From DATEJJ01 sp039649115 (GTDB lineage: Bacteria; Actinomycetota; Actinomycetes; Mycobacteriales; Micromonosporaceae), in contig JBBWZQ010000176.1 of the NCBI GenBank assembly GCA_039649115.1, positions 1 to 10,684 on the forward strand: a stretch of DNA of 10,684 nucleotides, in the 5' to 3' direction. The notes beneath the pieces are model-generated. The model had not been told where the DNA came from. It made no database searches and worked only from the letters and a program-made list of their open reading frames with translations. Below, piece after piece: positions 1-5,808 of the stretch. The position numbers and the translations under genes were made by a program. Numbering within the stretch: the stretch's first letter is position 1; each line of letters opens with the position of its first letter.

Positions 1-2
1 GA

Positions 3-782
3 TCAGAGTCTGGCGTCAACCGTGGAAGCTGCGTCCGGGGACGGATCGGTCGGTGCCGGCTCGTCCGTGGGTGGCTGCGCCTTTGTCTTCATGTGGTGCC
101 GCTGGCGCACGAGTTGCAGGACAAGCAGGCCGATCACCACCGCCATCGACTCGGCGAGCCACAACACCCACTCCGGCACCCGTTGCGTGCCCGAGGCGCT
201 GTCCGGCTTGCCGATCCACCGCAGTTCGCCGCGGATGTCGAAGCGGGCGCCGTCGGCGGTGGCGTGTACCTGCCAGGCGCCGACCAGATGGGGCTGCCGG
301 GGGTCGGCCTGCACCGCGGGTGGACGCTGTTGACCCATCCAGTGGATCCGGTGGTCGTGCCACCGTGCCGTGCCGGTGGAGCCGATCTGCCGCCAGGACG
401 GCGCGACCGTGCCGGTGTCCTGTCCAGCGGGCAGGGAGTCGGCGAACAGGCTGCGGTTGAGGTAGGTGGTCTGCGACAGCATGTTCTCGGCCAGTCCCGT
501 GGCGGCGACCCGCAGGTACGGCTCCCCGCTGTAACCGAGCACCACGACAACCGCGGCGCCGGTGTTGGTCAACTCGATGAACTCACCGGCCGGATCGACC
601 CGGACGCTGATCCCGTCCGGGGACGGCGCCACCCCGGTCAGGCTGCTGCGGTAGTACGCGGCGTCCGGAATCGTCTGCCCACCGCCATGGGCCGCGGCGC
701 TGCCGGCCGGTACCACCACCACGGCGGCGAGCGCGGCCAGCGCGGCAAGGCAGGGCCAGAGACGACGGGTTCCGCTGTTCAT
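3..782 (-). CDS. Membrane-anchored extracytoplasmic protein with HDHRIHWM motif, function unknown
   Basis: This gene encodes 259 residues. Residues 1-31 form a signal peptide (MNSGTRR, a hydrophobic Ala/Val run, then AAAHGGG). Residues 32-200 form an exported domain, and residues about 203-225 (PEWVLWLAESMAVVIGLLV) form one membrane helix followed by a basic stop-transfer segment and a Pro-rich cytoplasmic tail. The exported domain carries GYSGEPYLRV (83-92), TYLNRS (106-111) and HDHRIHWM (142-149). I recall similar signal-peptide plus single-helix proteins in other actinobacteria, but I know no assigned function. Histidines 32, 142, 144 and 147 and Met149 could bind a metal such as copper; that is inference. 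The reading frame stays open far upstream towards 1412, but the ATG at 782 is preferred because the signal peptide begins there and the divergent deaminase gene occupies the upstream DNA. No Shine-Dalgarno site is seen, but a -10-like GACAAT lies 6 bases upstream. The stop codon is TGA at 5-3. Confidence 0.85.
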   Translation of the reverse strand: MNSGTRRLWPCLAALAALAAVVVVPAGSAAAHGGGQTIPDAAYYRSSLTGVAPSPDGISVRVDPAGEFIELTNTGAAVVVVLGYSGEPYLRVAATGLAENMLSQTTYLNRSLFADSLPAGQDTGTVAPSWRQIGSTGTARWHDHRIHWMGQQRPPAVQADPRQPHLVGAWQVHATADGARFDIRGELRWIGKPDSASGTQRVPEWVLWLAESMAVVIGLLVLQLVRQRHHMKTKAQPPTDEPAPTDPSPDAASTVDARL

Positions 783-788
783 GGCCCG

Positions 789-794
789 ATTGTC
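789..794 (-). promoter_or_regulatory. Candidate -10 box for a leaderless transcript of the 782 gene
   Basis: On the minus strand the hexamer GACAAT ends 6 bases before the ATG at 782. At that distance transcription would start at or next to the A of the ATG. There is no purine-rich ribosome site in between. I could not find a convincing -35 element at 16-19 bases. Confidence 0.35.
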
Positions 795-859
795 AGCCAC
801 GGGCCGACCCACCGGACCAAAGATGAACAACCTGTCATCGGCAGCCCCGGGTGGGCCAG

Positions 860-865
860 TAGGTT
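860..865 (+). promoter_or_regulatory. Candidate -10 box for a leaderless transcript of the deaminase gene
   Basis: TAGGTT fits the actinobacterial TAnnnT -10 pattern and ends 7 bases before the GTG at 873. The GGGAGG at 866-871 looks like a ribosome site but leaves only one base before the start codon, too close to act as one. A leaderless mRNA explains the arrangement better. No clear -35 element is visible. Confidence 0.4.
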
Positions 866-872
866 GGGAGGC

Positions 873-2120
873 GTGCCGGAGGAACCGCCGCCGTACCAGC
901 GTGACGCCGTCGCGGCGCTGGCGGAGCAGCGCATCCCGCCGTACACCAAAGGCTTTGGCGTCAGCGACGGCGCCCGCACCCCGGCGGACCTCGCCGCGGC
1001 CGGCGTCACCGTCTTCGACGGTGACTTCACCTTCCCCCTGCTGACGGTGCGGCGGAATGCGGTCGGGCACAACGTCGCGGTGATGAGCCGGTTCTGCGCG
1101 GATCTGGGGGTACGGCTGGCGCCGCACGCCAAGACCTCGATGTCCCCGCAGCTGTTCGCCCGGCAACTGGACGCGGGCGCGTGGGGGTTGACCGCGGCCA
1201 CGATGGATCAGGTCCGGGTGTACCGGGGCTTCGGCGTGCGCCGGGTGCTGCTCGCCAACGAGCTCGTCGACCGGGCCGCCATCGGCTGGCTGCGCCGGGA
1301 GCTGGCCGGGGATCCCGCGTTCGAGTTCCTGTGCTATGTGGACAGTGTCGACGGCGTGGCGCTGCTGGAGGACGCGCGGGTCCCGCTCAACGTGCTGGTG
1401 GAGCTGGGCCACCCGGGCGGGCGTACGGGGTGCCGCACCGTCGCGGCGGCGCGGGAGCTGGCCGGGCGGGTGGCGGCCAGCGGGTCGCTGCGTCTCGCCG
1501 GAGTCTCCGGGTACGAGGGGAGCATCGGTGCCGGGCGCACGCCGGAAATCCTCGCGGCGGTCCGGCGGTTCTGCGCCGACCTGGTGGCGCTGCTGCGCGT
1601 CCTGCGCCGGGACGGGCTGCTCGGGCCGCGGCCGGTGCTGTCAGCGGGTGGGAGCGGGTTTCCGGACGTGGCCGGCGAGGTGCTCGCCGGGGCGCGGGCG
1701 GAGGCGACGGTGCTGCTGCGCTCCGGGTCCTATGTGGTGCATGACGACGGCATGTACCAGCGGCTGTCCCCGTTCGGGGACGCGCTGCGGCCCGCGCTGG
1801 AGCTGTGGGCGCAGGTGCTGTCCCGGCCGGAGCCGGGGCTGGCGCTGCTCGGGCTGGGGCGCCGGGACGTCGGGTTCGACCAGGGGCTGCCGGTGGCGAC
1901 CCGGGTGCGCGACCGGGCCGGTGCGCAGCGCAGTGCCGGCGGGCTGGCGGTGACCGCGCTCAACGACCACCACTGCTTCCTGCGCGGACCCGTCCCGGCC
2001 CCCGGCGAGCTGGTCGCGCTGGGCATCTCGCACCCGTGCACCACGCTGGACCGCTGGCGCCTGGTGCCGATGGTCGACGACACCGGCACGGTCACCGAGA
2101 TCATCCACACGTACTTCTGA
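873..2120 (+). CDS. PLP-dependent amino acid deaminase, D-serine dehydratase-like (alanine racemase-type barrel)
   Basis: This 415-residue protein has the fold-type III layout of the D-serine dehydratase/D-threonine aldolase group: an N-terminal alanine-racemase-like PLP barrel and a C-terminal D-serine-dehydratase-like domain. The segment LAPHAKTSMSPQLF contains Lys87, the expected Schiff-base lysine; bacterial amino acid deaminases of this group usually read APHGKTTM here. GAWGLTAATMDQV and VLLANELV are also typical. Near the end, HHCFL and SHPCTTLDRWR supply His387 and Cys389, which match the zinc-binding His-x-Cys pair known from chicken D-serine dehydratase. The likely reaction is deamination of a D-hydroxy amino acid to a keto acid and ammonia in the cytosol; the exact substrate cannot be read from sequence. 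The GTG at 873 is preferred to the open frame upstream, which overlaps the divergent gene; TTG at 864 is the alternative. It converges with the peptidase-like gene 69 bases downstream. Confidence 0.88.
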   Translation: MPEEPPPYQRDAVAALAEQRIPPYTKGFGVSDGARTPADLAAAGVTVFDGDFTFPLLTVRRNAVGHNVAVMSRFCADLGVRLAPHAKTSMSPQLFARQLDAGAWGLTAATMDQVRVYRGFGVRRVLLANELVDRAAIGWLRRELAGDPAFEFLCYVDSVDGVALLEDARVPLNVLVELGHPGGRTGCRTVAAARELAGRVAASGSLRLAGVSGYEGSIGAGRTPEILAAVRRFCADLVALLRVLRRDGLLGPRPVLSAGGSGFPDVAGEVLAGARAEATVLLRSGSYVVHDDGMYQRLSPFGDALRPALELWAQVLSRPEPGLALLGLGRRDVGFDQGLPVATRVRDRAGAQRSAGGLAVTALNDHHCFLRGPVPAPGELVALGISHPCTTLDRWRLVPMVDDTGTVTEIIHTYF

Positions 2121-2160
2121 CGAGGGGTGATGAGACGGCAGATCGGGACAGGCGCTGCGC

Positions 2161-2191
2161 AACGTCGGTGCGGGGCCGGCGGCACGCCGTT
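2161..2191. terminator. Imperfect hairpin between convergent genes, possible bidirectional terminator
   Basis: AACGTCGGTGC (2161-2171) pairs imperfectly with GCACGCCGTT (2182-2191): four pairs at each end, with a mismatch and a bulge between them, around a GC-rich loop. It lies between the stop codons of two convergent genes and overlaps the TAA at 2192-2190. There is no T-tract. This is weak evidence. Confidence 0.25.
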
Positions 2192-3203
2192 ACTGCACGG
2201 AGAGGTGGACGTGGTTGTAGTGGTCGCCGGCGGGGGTACCGTCGCCGCCGTACGAGCGCCAGCCGGAGCCGGGCAGCCAGATCCGCTTGTACCAGATGAC
2301 GTAGAGCACCGCGAGCCGGTCCGCGTTGGCCAGGAACCAGGCCGCGAGCCGGTCCCCGTACGCCTTGTCGGCGCCGGTCGCGCGGGCGTTGACGAAGGTG
2401 CTGGCGTTGGCGGAGAAGTCGCAGGCGCGACCCAGCGGGTGCTCCCCCGAACCGCCGTTGCGGAAGCACTTCGTGTAGTGGGTGAAGCCGGCCTTGCCCG
2501 CCTGCTGGTACGCGTGCAGGGTGCGGGGGGTCAGGCACCCGGAGGTCGTCGGGTCCTTTGCCGAGCAGGACTCCTTCGGCCAGCTGCCGTCCGCGTTGCG
2601 GGGCGCGGACGTGGCCGAGGCGGTACCGCCGGACGGGCCGGTGGTGACGGCGCCGGACCTGGCGGCCGCCAGCGCCTTCTCGGCCTGCTTGCGCTTGGCG
2701 TCCATCAGCGCGAGCTGGCTGCGCTGGGTGGCCACCTCGGCGTCGATCGCGGCGCGCTGCTGCCCGTAGCGCTGCCGCGCGGCCCGCATGTCGCGCAGCG
2801 CGCGGTTGTCGCGGCTCACCTGGGCCTGCAGCCGGGTGGCCCGGTCGAGGAAGTCGCCGACCGAGGTGCTGCCCAGCAGGACGGTCAGGCCGCGGATGCG
2901 CCCGCCCTTGTACGCGGTGACGACGGCGGCGTCCACCTCCTTGCCGAGCACGGCCATCTGCACCTCGGTCGCCTGGGCCTGCGTGGCCAGTGCGGCCTGG
3001 CGCTGCCTGGCCGCGTCGAGCCGGCCCTTGGCGTCGTTGTACGCGCGCACCGCGGTGTCCAGCTGGGCGGTGAGGGTGGCGTTGTCCGCACCGTCCGGTC
3101 CCGCGGCCGGAGCCGTCCCGCCCCGCGTGGGTATGGCCACCTCGGTTACGAAGAGTAATACAGCCAGTACCGCGACAGCGAGCGAGACCGAAGTTCGGCG
3201 CAT
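2190..3203 (-). CDS. Secreted or membrane-anchored coiled-coil protein with C-terminal LAS/M15-like peptidase domain
   Basis: This gene encodes 337 residues. Residues 1-24 are a signal peptide or membrane anchor. Residues about 42-182 are rich in Ala, Gln, Arg and Glu with heptad-like spacing and few helix breakers, a likely coiled coil as in NlpC/P60 and FtsX-partner hydrolases. A Thr/Ser/Gly linker (183-205) leads to a C-terminal domain (about 206-337). That domain contains SGEHPLGRACDF and NHVHLS. The spacing His255 to Asp262 and the later His331-x-His333 match the SxHxxGxAxD...HxH zinc-site layout of LAS-type (VanX/VanY, M15) peptidoglycan peptidases. Cys213, 223, 246 and 261 could form disulfides outside the cell. 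Similar domains occur in many secreted actinobacterial proteins; I infer a cell-wall hydrolase, but activity is not shown. The ATG at 3203 has no Shine-Dalgarno site, and TAGCCT lies 6 bases upstream. The stop is TAA at 2192-2190. Confidence 0.85.
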   Translation of the reverse strand: MRRTSVSLAVAVLAVLLFVTEVAIPTRGGTAPAAGPDGADNATLTAQLDTAVRAYNDAKGRLDAARQRQAALATQAQATEVQMAVLGKEVDAAVVTAYKGGRIRGLTVLLGSTSVGDFLDRATRLQAQVSRDNRALRDMRAARQRYGQQRAAIDAEVATQRSQLALMDAKRKQAEKALAAARSGAVTTGPSGGTASATSAPRNADGSWPKESCSAKDPTTSGCLTPRTLHAYQQAGKAGFTHYTKCFRNGGSGEHPLGRACDFSANASTFVNARATGADKAYGDRLAAWFLANADRLAVLYVIWYKRIWLPGSGWRSYGGDGTPAGDHYNHVHLSVQ

Positions 3204-3209
3204 TCCGGC

Positions 3210-3215
3210 AGGCTA
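3210..3215 (-). promoter_or_regulatory. Candidate -10 box for a leaderless transcript of the peptidase-like gene
   Basis: On the minus strand TAGCCT (pattern TAnnnT) ends 6 bases before the ATG at 3203, and the spacer GCCGGA is not a usable ribosome site. A second option further upstream on the minus strand is TTGATC, 17 bases, TATGGG, which would give a leadered mRNA. Confidence 0.35.
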
Positions 3216-3266
3216 CTCGCTTACCTCGTGACCTTCCAGCACCCATATCACAATGAGTGACACCGA

Positions 3267-4181
3267 TCAACTACCCTGGGTAACCGCGACCGAGCAGCCG
3301 GCCCGCTCGATCAGCGCCTGGCTGACCGTGCAGGACAGCAGGTGGGCCAGGCCCGCGTGCTCGTGGGCGCCGGCCACGACCAGCTGCGCGTCGTGCGAGG
3401 CGGCCAGCAGGGCGGCGACCACGTCGCCGGCGTCGCTCACCACCCGGCGCACCTGCACGTCCCGAAACGTCACCGACCAGGTGTCCAGCATGTCGGCCAG
3501 CATCCGGCGCGCCTCGCGGCGGGCGTGGCCGAGGTCCGCCCCGTCGACGTAGAACGCCTCGGGGAAGCAGCAGGCGATGCCGGCGCCCGGCGGCTGCCAC
3601 CACACGTGGTGCACCTCGATCGGGGCGCCGCGCAACGCCGCCTCCTCGAACGCGAAGGCCACCGCGGCCGCGGAGCAGGGCAGCCCGTCGACCCCGAGCA
3701 GCACCGCCCGCGGTACCGCGGCGGTGTGCTCGCGGTCGAACGGCCGGCTGACGATCACCGGTACCGCCGACCGGCTGGCGACCCGCATCGCGACCGGGCC
3801 CACCGGCCGGCTGCCACGGCGCTCCGTGGGCGGACCCGCGAGCTCCCCGCCGCAACCCCGGTAGCCCACGACCGCCAGGCACGCGCTGGCCGTGTGGCGC
3901 CGCAGCGCCTCCGCCGGATCGCCGAGGAGGAACACCCCGCGCACCGCGAGGCCCGGGTGGTCCGCGCCGACCCTGCCGATGGCGATGGCCAGCATCTCCC
4001 CCGCCCGGGCCAGCGCGGCGGCGCCCTCCACAGTGGACCCCTCCGGGCCCTGGTAGACGTGCACGATCTCCAACGGGGTGACCCGGCCGGCGGCCTCCTC
4101 CGCCGCGAGGTCGAGGGCCGCGAAGCTGGCGGCCGAGCCGTCCAGTCCCACCGCGACAGCTGGCATCGGTTCGACAGGCAT
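3267..4181 (-). CDS. Tandem-domain universal stress protein (UspA family)
   Basis: This 304-residue protein has two UspA domains, about residues 6-146 and 157-302. Each starts with the family's first strand (AVAVGLDGSAAS and AVLLGVDGLPCS) and ends with the last strand (AVPVIVSRP and CSVAVTQG). Tandem proteins of this length are common in actinobacteria and often respond to dormancy, hypoxia or energy stress. The usual ATP-binding pattern G-2x-G-9x-G-(S/T) is altered in both domains. Domain 1 has GYRG but then an unusual stretch with RGSRP. Domain 2 reads GAHEH and LLSCTVSQ where the family has GxxG and GSVSQ. Nucleotide binding is therefore uncertain. The start is set by GGAGGT at 4192-4187, 5 bases before the ATG; an upstream in-frame ATG at 4214 is less likely. 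The gene is divergent from the phosphoesterase operon. No Dos-type operator was recognised. Confidence 0.9.
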   Translation of the reverse strand: MPVEPMPAVAVGLDGSAASFAALDLAAEEAAGRVTPLEIVHVYQGPEGSTVEGAAALARAGEMLAIAIGRVGADHPGLAVRGVFLLGDPAEALRRHTASACLAVVGYRGCGGELAGPPTERRGSRPVGPVAMRVASRSAVPVIVSRPFDREHTAAVPRAVLLGVDGLPCSAAAVAFAFEEAALRGAPIEVHHVWWQPPGAGIACCFPEAFYVDGADLGHARREARRMLADMLDTWSVTFRDVQVRRVVSDAGDVVAALLAASHDAQLVVAGAHEHAGLAHLLSCTVSQALIERAGCSVAVTQGS

Positions 4182-4186
4182 GACGC

Positions 4187-4192
4187 ACCTCC
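4187..4192 (-). promoter_or_regulatory. Strong Shine-Dalgarno site of the stress protein gene
   Basis: GGAGGT on the minus strand sits 5 bases before the ATG at 4181 and decides the start against the in-frame ATG at 4214. Confidence 0.8.
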
Positions 4193-4281
4193 GCTCGTCT
4201 CCATCTACCCTCACACGCCGGGCGCCGAACCCGTGCGGGCTCCGTGCCCGACCTCGGGAACTCGGTGCGCGCGGTGCGCGC

Positions 4282-4287
4282 TACCAT
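4282..4287 (+). promoter_or_regulatory. Candidate -10 box for a leaderless transcript of the pptH-pptT operon
   Basis: TACCAT (TAnnnT) ends 7 bases before the GTG at 4295. The spacer CCGCCTT cannot serve as a ribosome site. Transcription would begin at or next to the start codon. No clear -35 hexamer is seen upstream. Confidence 0.4.
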
Positions 4288-4294
4288 CCGCCTT

Positions 4295-5161
4295 GTGCCG
4301 ATCCTCCCCTCCGGCGATGCCAAGCTGCTGGCCATCAGCGACCTGCACGTGGCCTACCCGGAGAACCGGGAGATCGTGGAGAGCCTCCGGCCGCAGGCCG
4401 CCGGCGACTGGCTGCTGGTGGCCGGCGACGTCGGCGAGCAACTGGCCGACATCGAGTGGGCGCTGGGCACGCTGCGCGACAGGTTCGCCCGCGTGATCTG
4501 GACGCCGGGCAACCACGAGCTCTGGACGCCGCGCGACGATCCGCTACGGCTGCGCGGCGTGGCCCGGTACGAGTACCTGGTGCGCCGCTGCCGCGAACTG
4601 GGAGTGCTGACTCCCGAGGACCCGTACCCGGTCTGGCGCGGGGCGGGCGGGCCGGTGGCGGTGGTGCCGCTGTTCCTGCTGTACGACTACAGCTTCCTGC
4701 CTGAGGGCGCGGCCACCAGCGAGGAGGCGCTCGCCGTGGCATACGCGTCCGGCGTGGTGTGCACGGACGAGTTCCTGCTGCACCCCGACCCGTACCCGAG
4801 CCGGCAGGCGTGGTGCTGGGCGCGGCTGACCGGGACCAGGCAGCGCCTGGCCGAGCTGGACCCGGCGGTGCCGACGGTGCTGGTCAACCACTTCCCCCTC
4901 ACCCGCGATCCCACGCGCGTGCTGCGCTACCCCGAGTTCGCGCAGTGGTGCGGCACCCAGCTGACCGCCGACTGGCACGTCCGGTACCGGGCCGCCGCCG
5001 TGGTGTACGGGCACCTGCACATCCCGCGCACGACCTGGTCGGACGGCGTGCCGTTCGAGGAGGTGTCGCTCGGCTATCCGCGGGAGTGGCGCCATCCCCG
5101 CCGCGCGGGGCAGGTACCCGGGCAGCCGCGCCAGATCCTGCCGCGGGTCGTCGCGCCGTGA
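4295..5161 (+). CDS. pptH: Calcineurin-like metallophosphoesterase, probable phosphopantetheinyl hydrolase PptH
   Basis: This 288-residue protein shows the metallophosphoesterase motifs in order: SDLH (Asp16, His18), AGDVG (Asp45), PGNHE (Asn73, His74), VNHF (His199) and YGHLH (His240, His242). These build the two-metal site of the family. It lies directly upstream of, and overlaps, a phosphopantetheinyl transferase gene. The same pair is known in Mycobacterium tuberculosis, where Rv2795c (PptH) removes phosphopantetheine from holo acyl carrier proteins and opposes PptT (Rv2794c). The function is thus inferred from gene order plus fold; without an alignment it stays a strong hypothesis. The GTG at 4295 is preferred because the conserved strand begins soon after (KLLAISDLH) and a -10-like box lies 7 bases upstream; the in-frame GTG at 4244 would add 17 non-conserved-looking residues. 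The stop TGA overlaps the next start as GTGA. Confidence 0.85.
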   Translation: MPILPSGDAKLLAISDLHVAYPENREIVESLRPQAAGDWLLVAGDVGEQLADIEWALGTLRDRFARVIWTPGNHELWTPRDDPLRLRGVARYEYLVRRCRELGVLTPEDPYPVWRGAGGPVAVVPLFLLYDYSFLPEGAATSEEALAVAYASGVVCTDEFLLHPDPYPSRQAWCWARLTGTRQRLAELDPAVPTVLVNHFPLTRDPTRVLRYPEFAQWCGTQLTADWHVRYRAAAVVYGHLHIPRTTWSDGVPFEEVSLGYPREWRHPRRAGQVPGQPRQILPRVVAP

Positions 5162-5808
5162 TCGAGGAGATCCTGCCGCCCGGCGTGGTGGCGGTGGAGG
5201 CGTTCGAGGACCCGCCGGACGCGGTGCTGTTCCCGGAGGAGGAGGCGCTGCTGCGCAACGCCGTGGCCAAGCGCCGCCGGGAGTTCACGACGGTACGGGC
5301 CTGCGCCCGTGCCGCGCTGGACCGGCTCGGGCTGCCGCCGGTGCCGATCCTGCCCGGCCCGCGCGGCGCGCCGGGCTGGCCGCCCGGCGTGGTGGGCAGC
5401 ATGACCCATTGCGAGGGGTACCGGGCGTGCGTGCTCGGCCGCGCCGCGGAGGTACGCACCGTCGGGCTGGACGCGGAGCCCGACGAGGAGCTGCCGGCGG
5501 GCGTGCTCGGGATGATCTCGCTGGACCGGGAGCGGGAGATGCTGCAGGCGCTGCCGTCCGGCACGTGCTGGGACCGGCTGCTGTTCTGCGCCAAGGAATC
5601 GGTCTACAAGGCGTGGTACCCGCTCGCCCGGCGCTGGCTGGACTTTGCCGAGGCCGAGGTGACGCTGCTGGCCGGCGGCGCGTTCACCGCCCGGCTGCTG
5701 GTACCCGGTCCGCTGGTGGACGGGCAGGAGCTGACCGGCTTCGCCGGCCGCTGGCTGGCCCGGCGCGGGCTGATCGCCACCGCGATCGTGCTCCTCGCAC
5801 CGGACTAG
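5158..5808 (+). CDS. pptT: 4'-phosphopantetheinyl transferase, Sfp/EntD type (PptT-like)
   Basis: This 216-residue enzyme should transfer 4'-phosphopantetheine from coenzyme A to a conserved serine of acyl, peptidyl or aryl carrier proteins, activating fatty acid, polyketide or non-ribosomal peptide synthases in the cytosol. The family motifs are present: GSMTHCEGY (His84), VGLDAEP (magnesium ligands Asp105 and Glu107) and WDRLLFCAKESVYKAWYPL (Glu147 and Lys151). Length and motif spacing fit the EntD/PptT branch. The start GTG at 5158 overlaps the upstream stop by 4 bases (GTGA), so translation is probably coupled to the phosphoesterase. No separate promoter was seen. The TAG stop at 5806-5808 directly touches the TAG of the convergent kinase gene, forming the palindrome CTAGCTAG, so neither gene has its own terminator space. 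Confidence 0.93.
   Translation: MIEEILPPGVVAVEAFEDPPDAVLFPEEEALLRNAVAKRRREFTTVRACARAALDRLGLPPVPILPGPRGAPGWPPGVVGSMTHCEGYRACVLGRAAEVRTVGLDAEPDEELPAGVLGMISLDREREMLQALPSGTCWDRLLFCAKESVYKAWYPLARRWLDFAEAEVTLLAGGAFTARLLVPGPLVDGQELTGFAGRWLARRGLIATAIVLLAPD

Noticed and set aside
93..872. Upstream extension of the deaminase to 675 residues
   Set aside because: It overlaps the well-supported divergent gene and has no family similarity; the enzyme family is about 400-420 residues long.
783..1412. Upstream extension of the minus-strand 782 gene to a 469-residue protein
   Set aside because: The extension lies wholly over the conserved deaminase gene on the other strand, is Arg/Pro-rich shadow sequence, and would bury the signal peptide in mid-protein.
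4244..4294. Upstream GTG start for the phosphoesterase
   Set aside because: It adds 17 residues with no family similarity, has no ribosome site, and the -10-like box at 4282 would lie inside the coding sequence.
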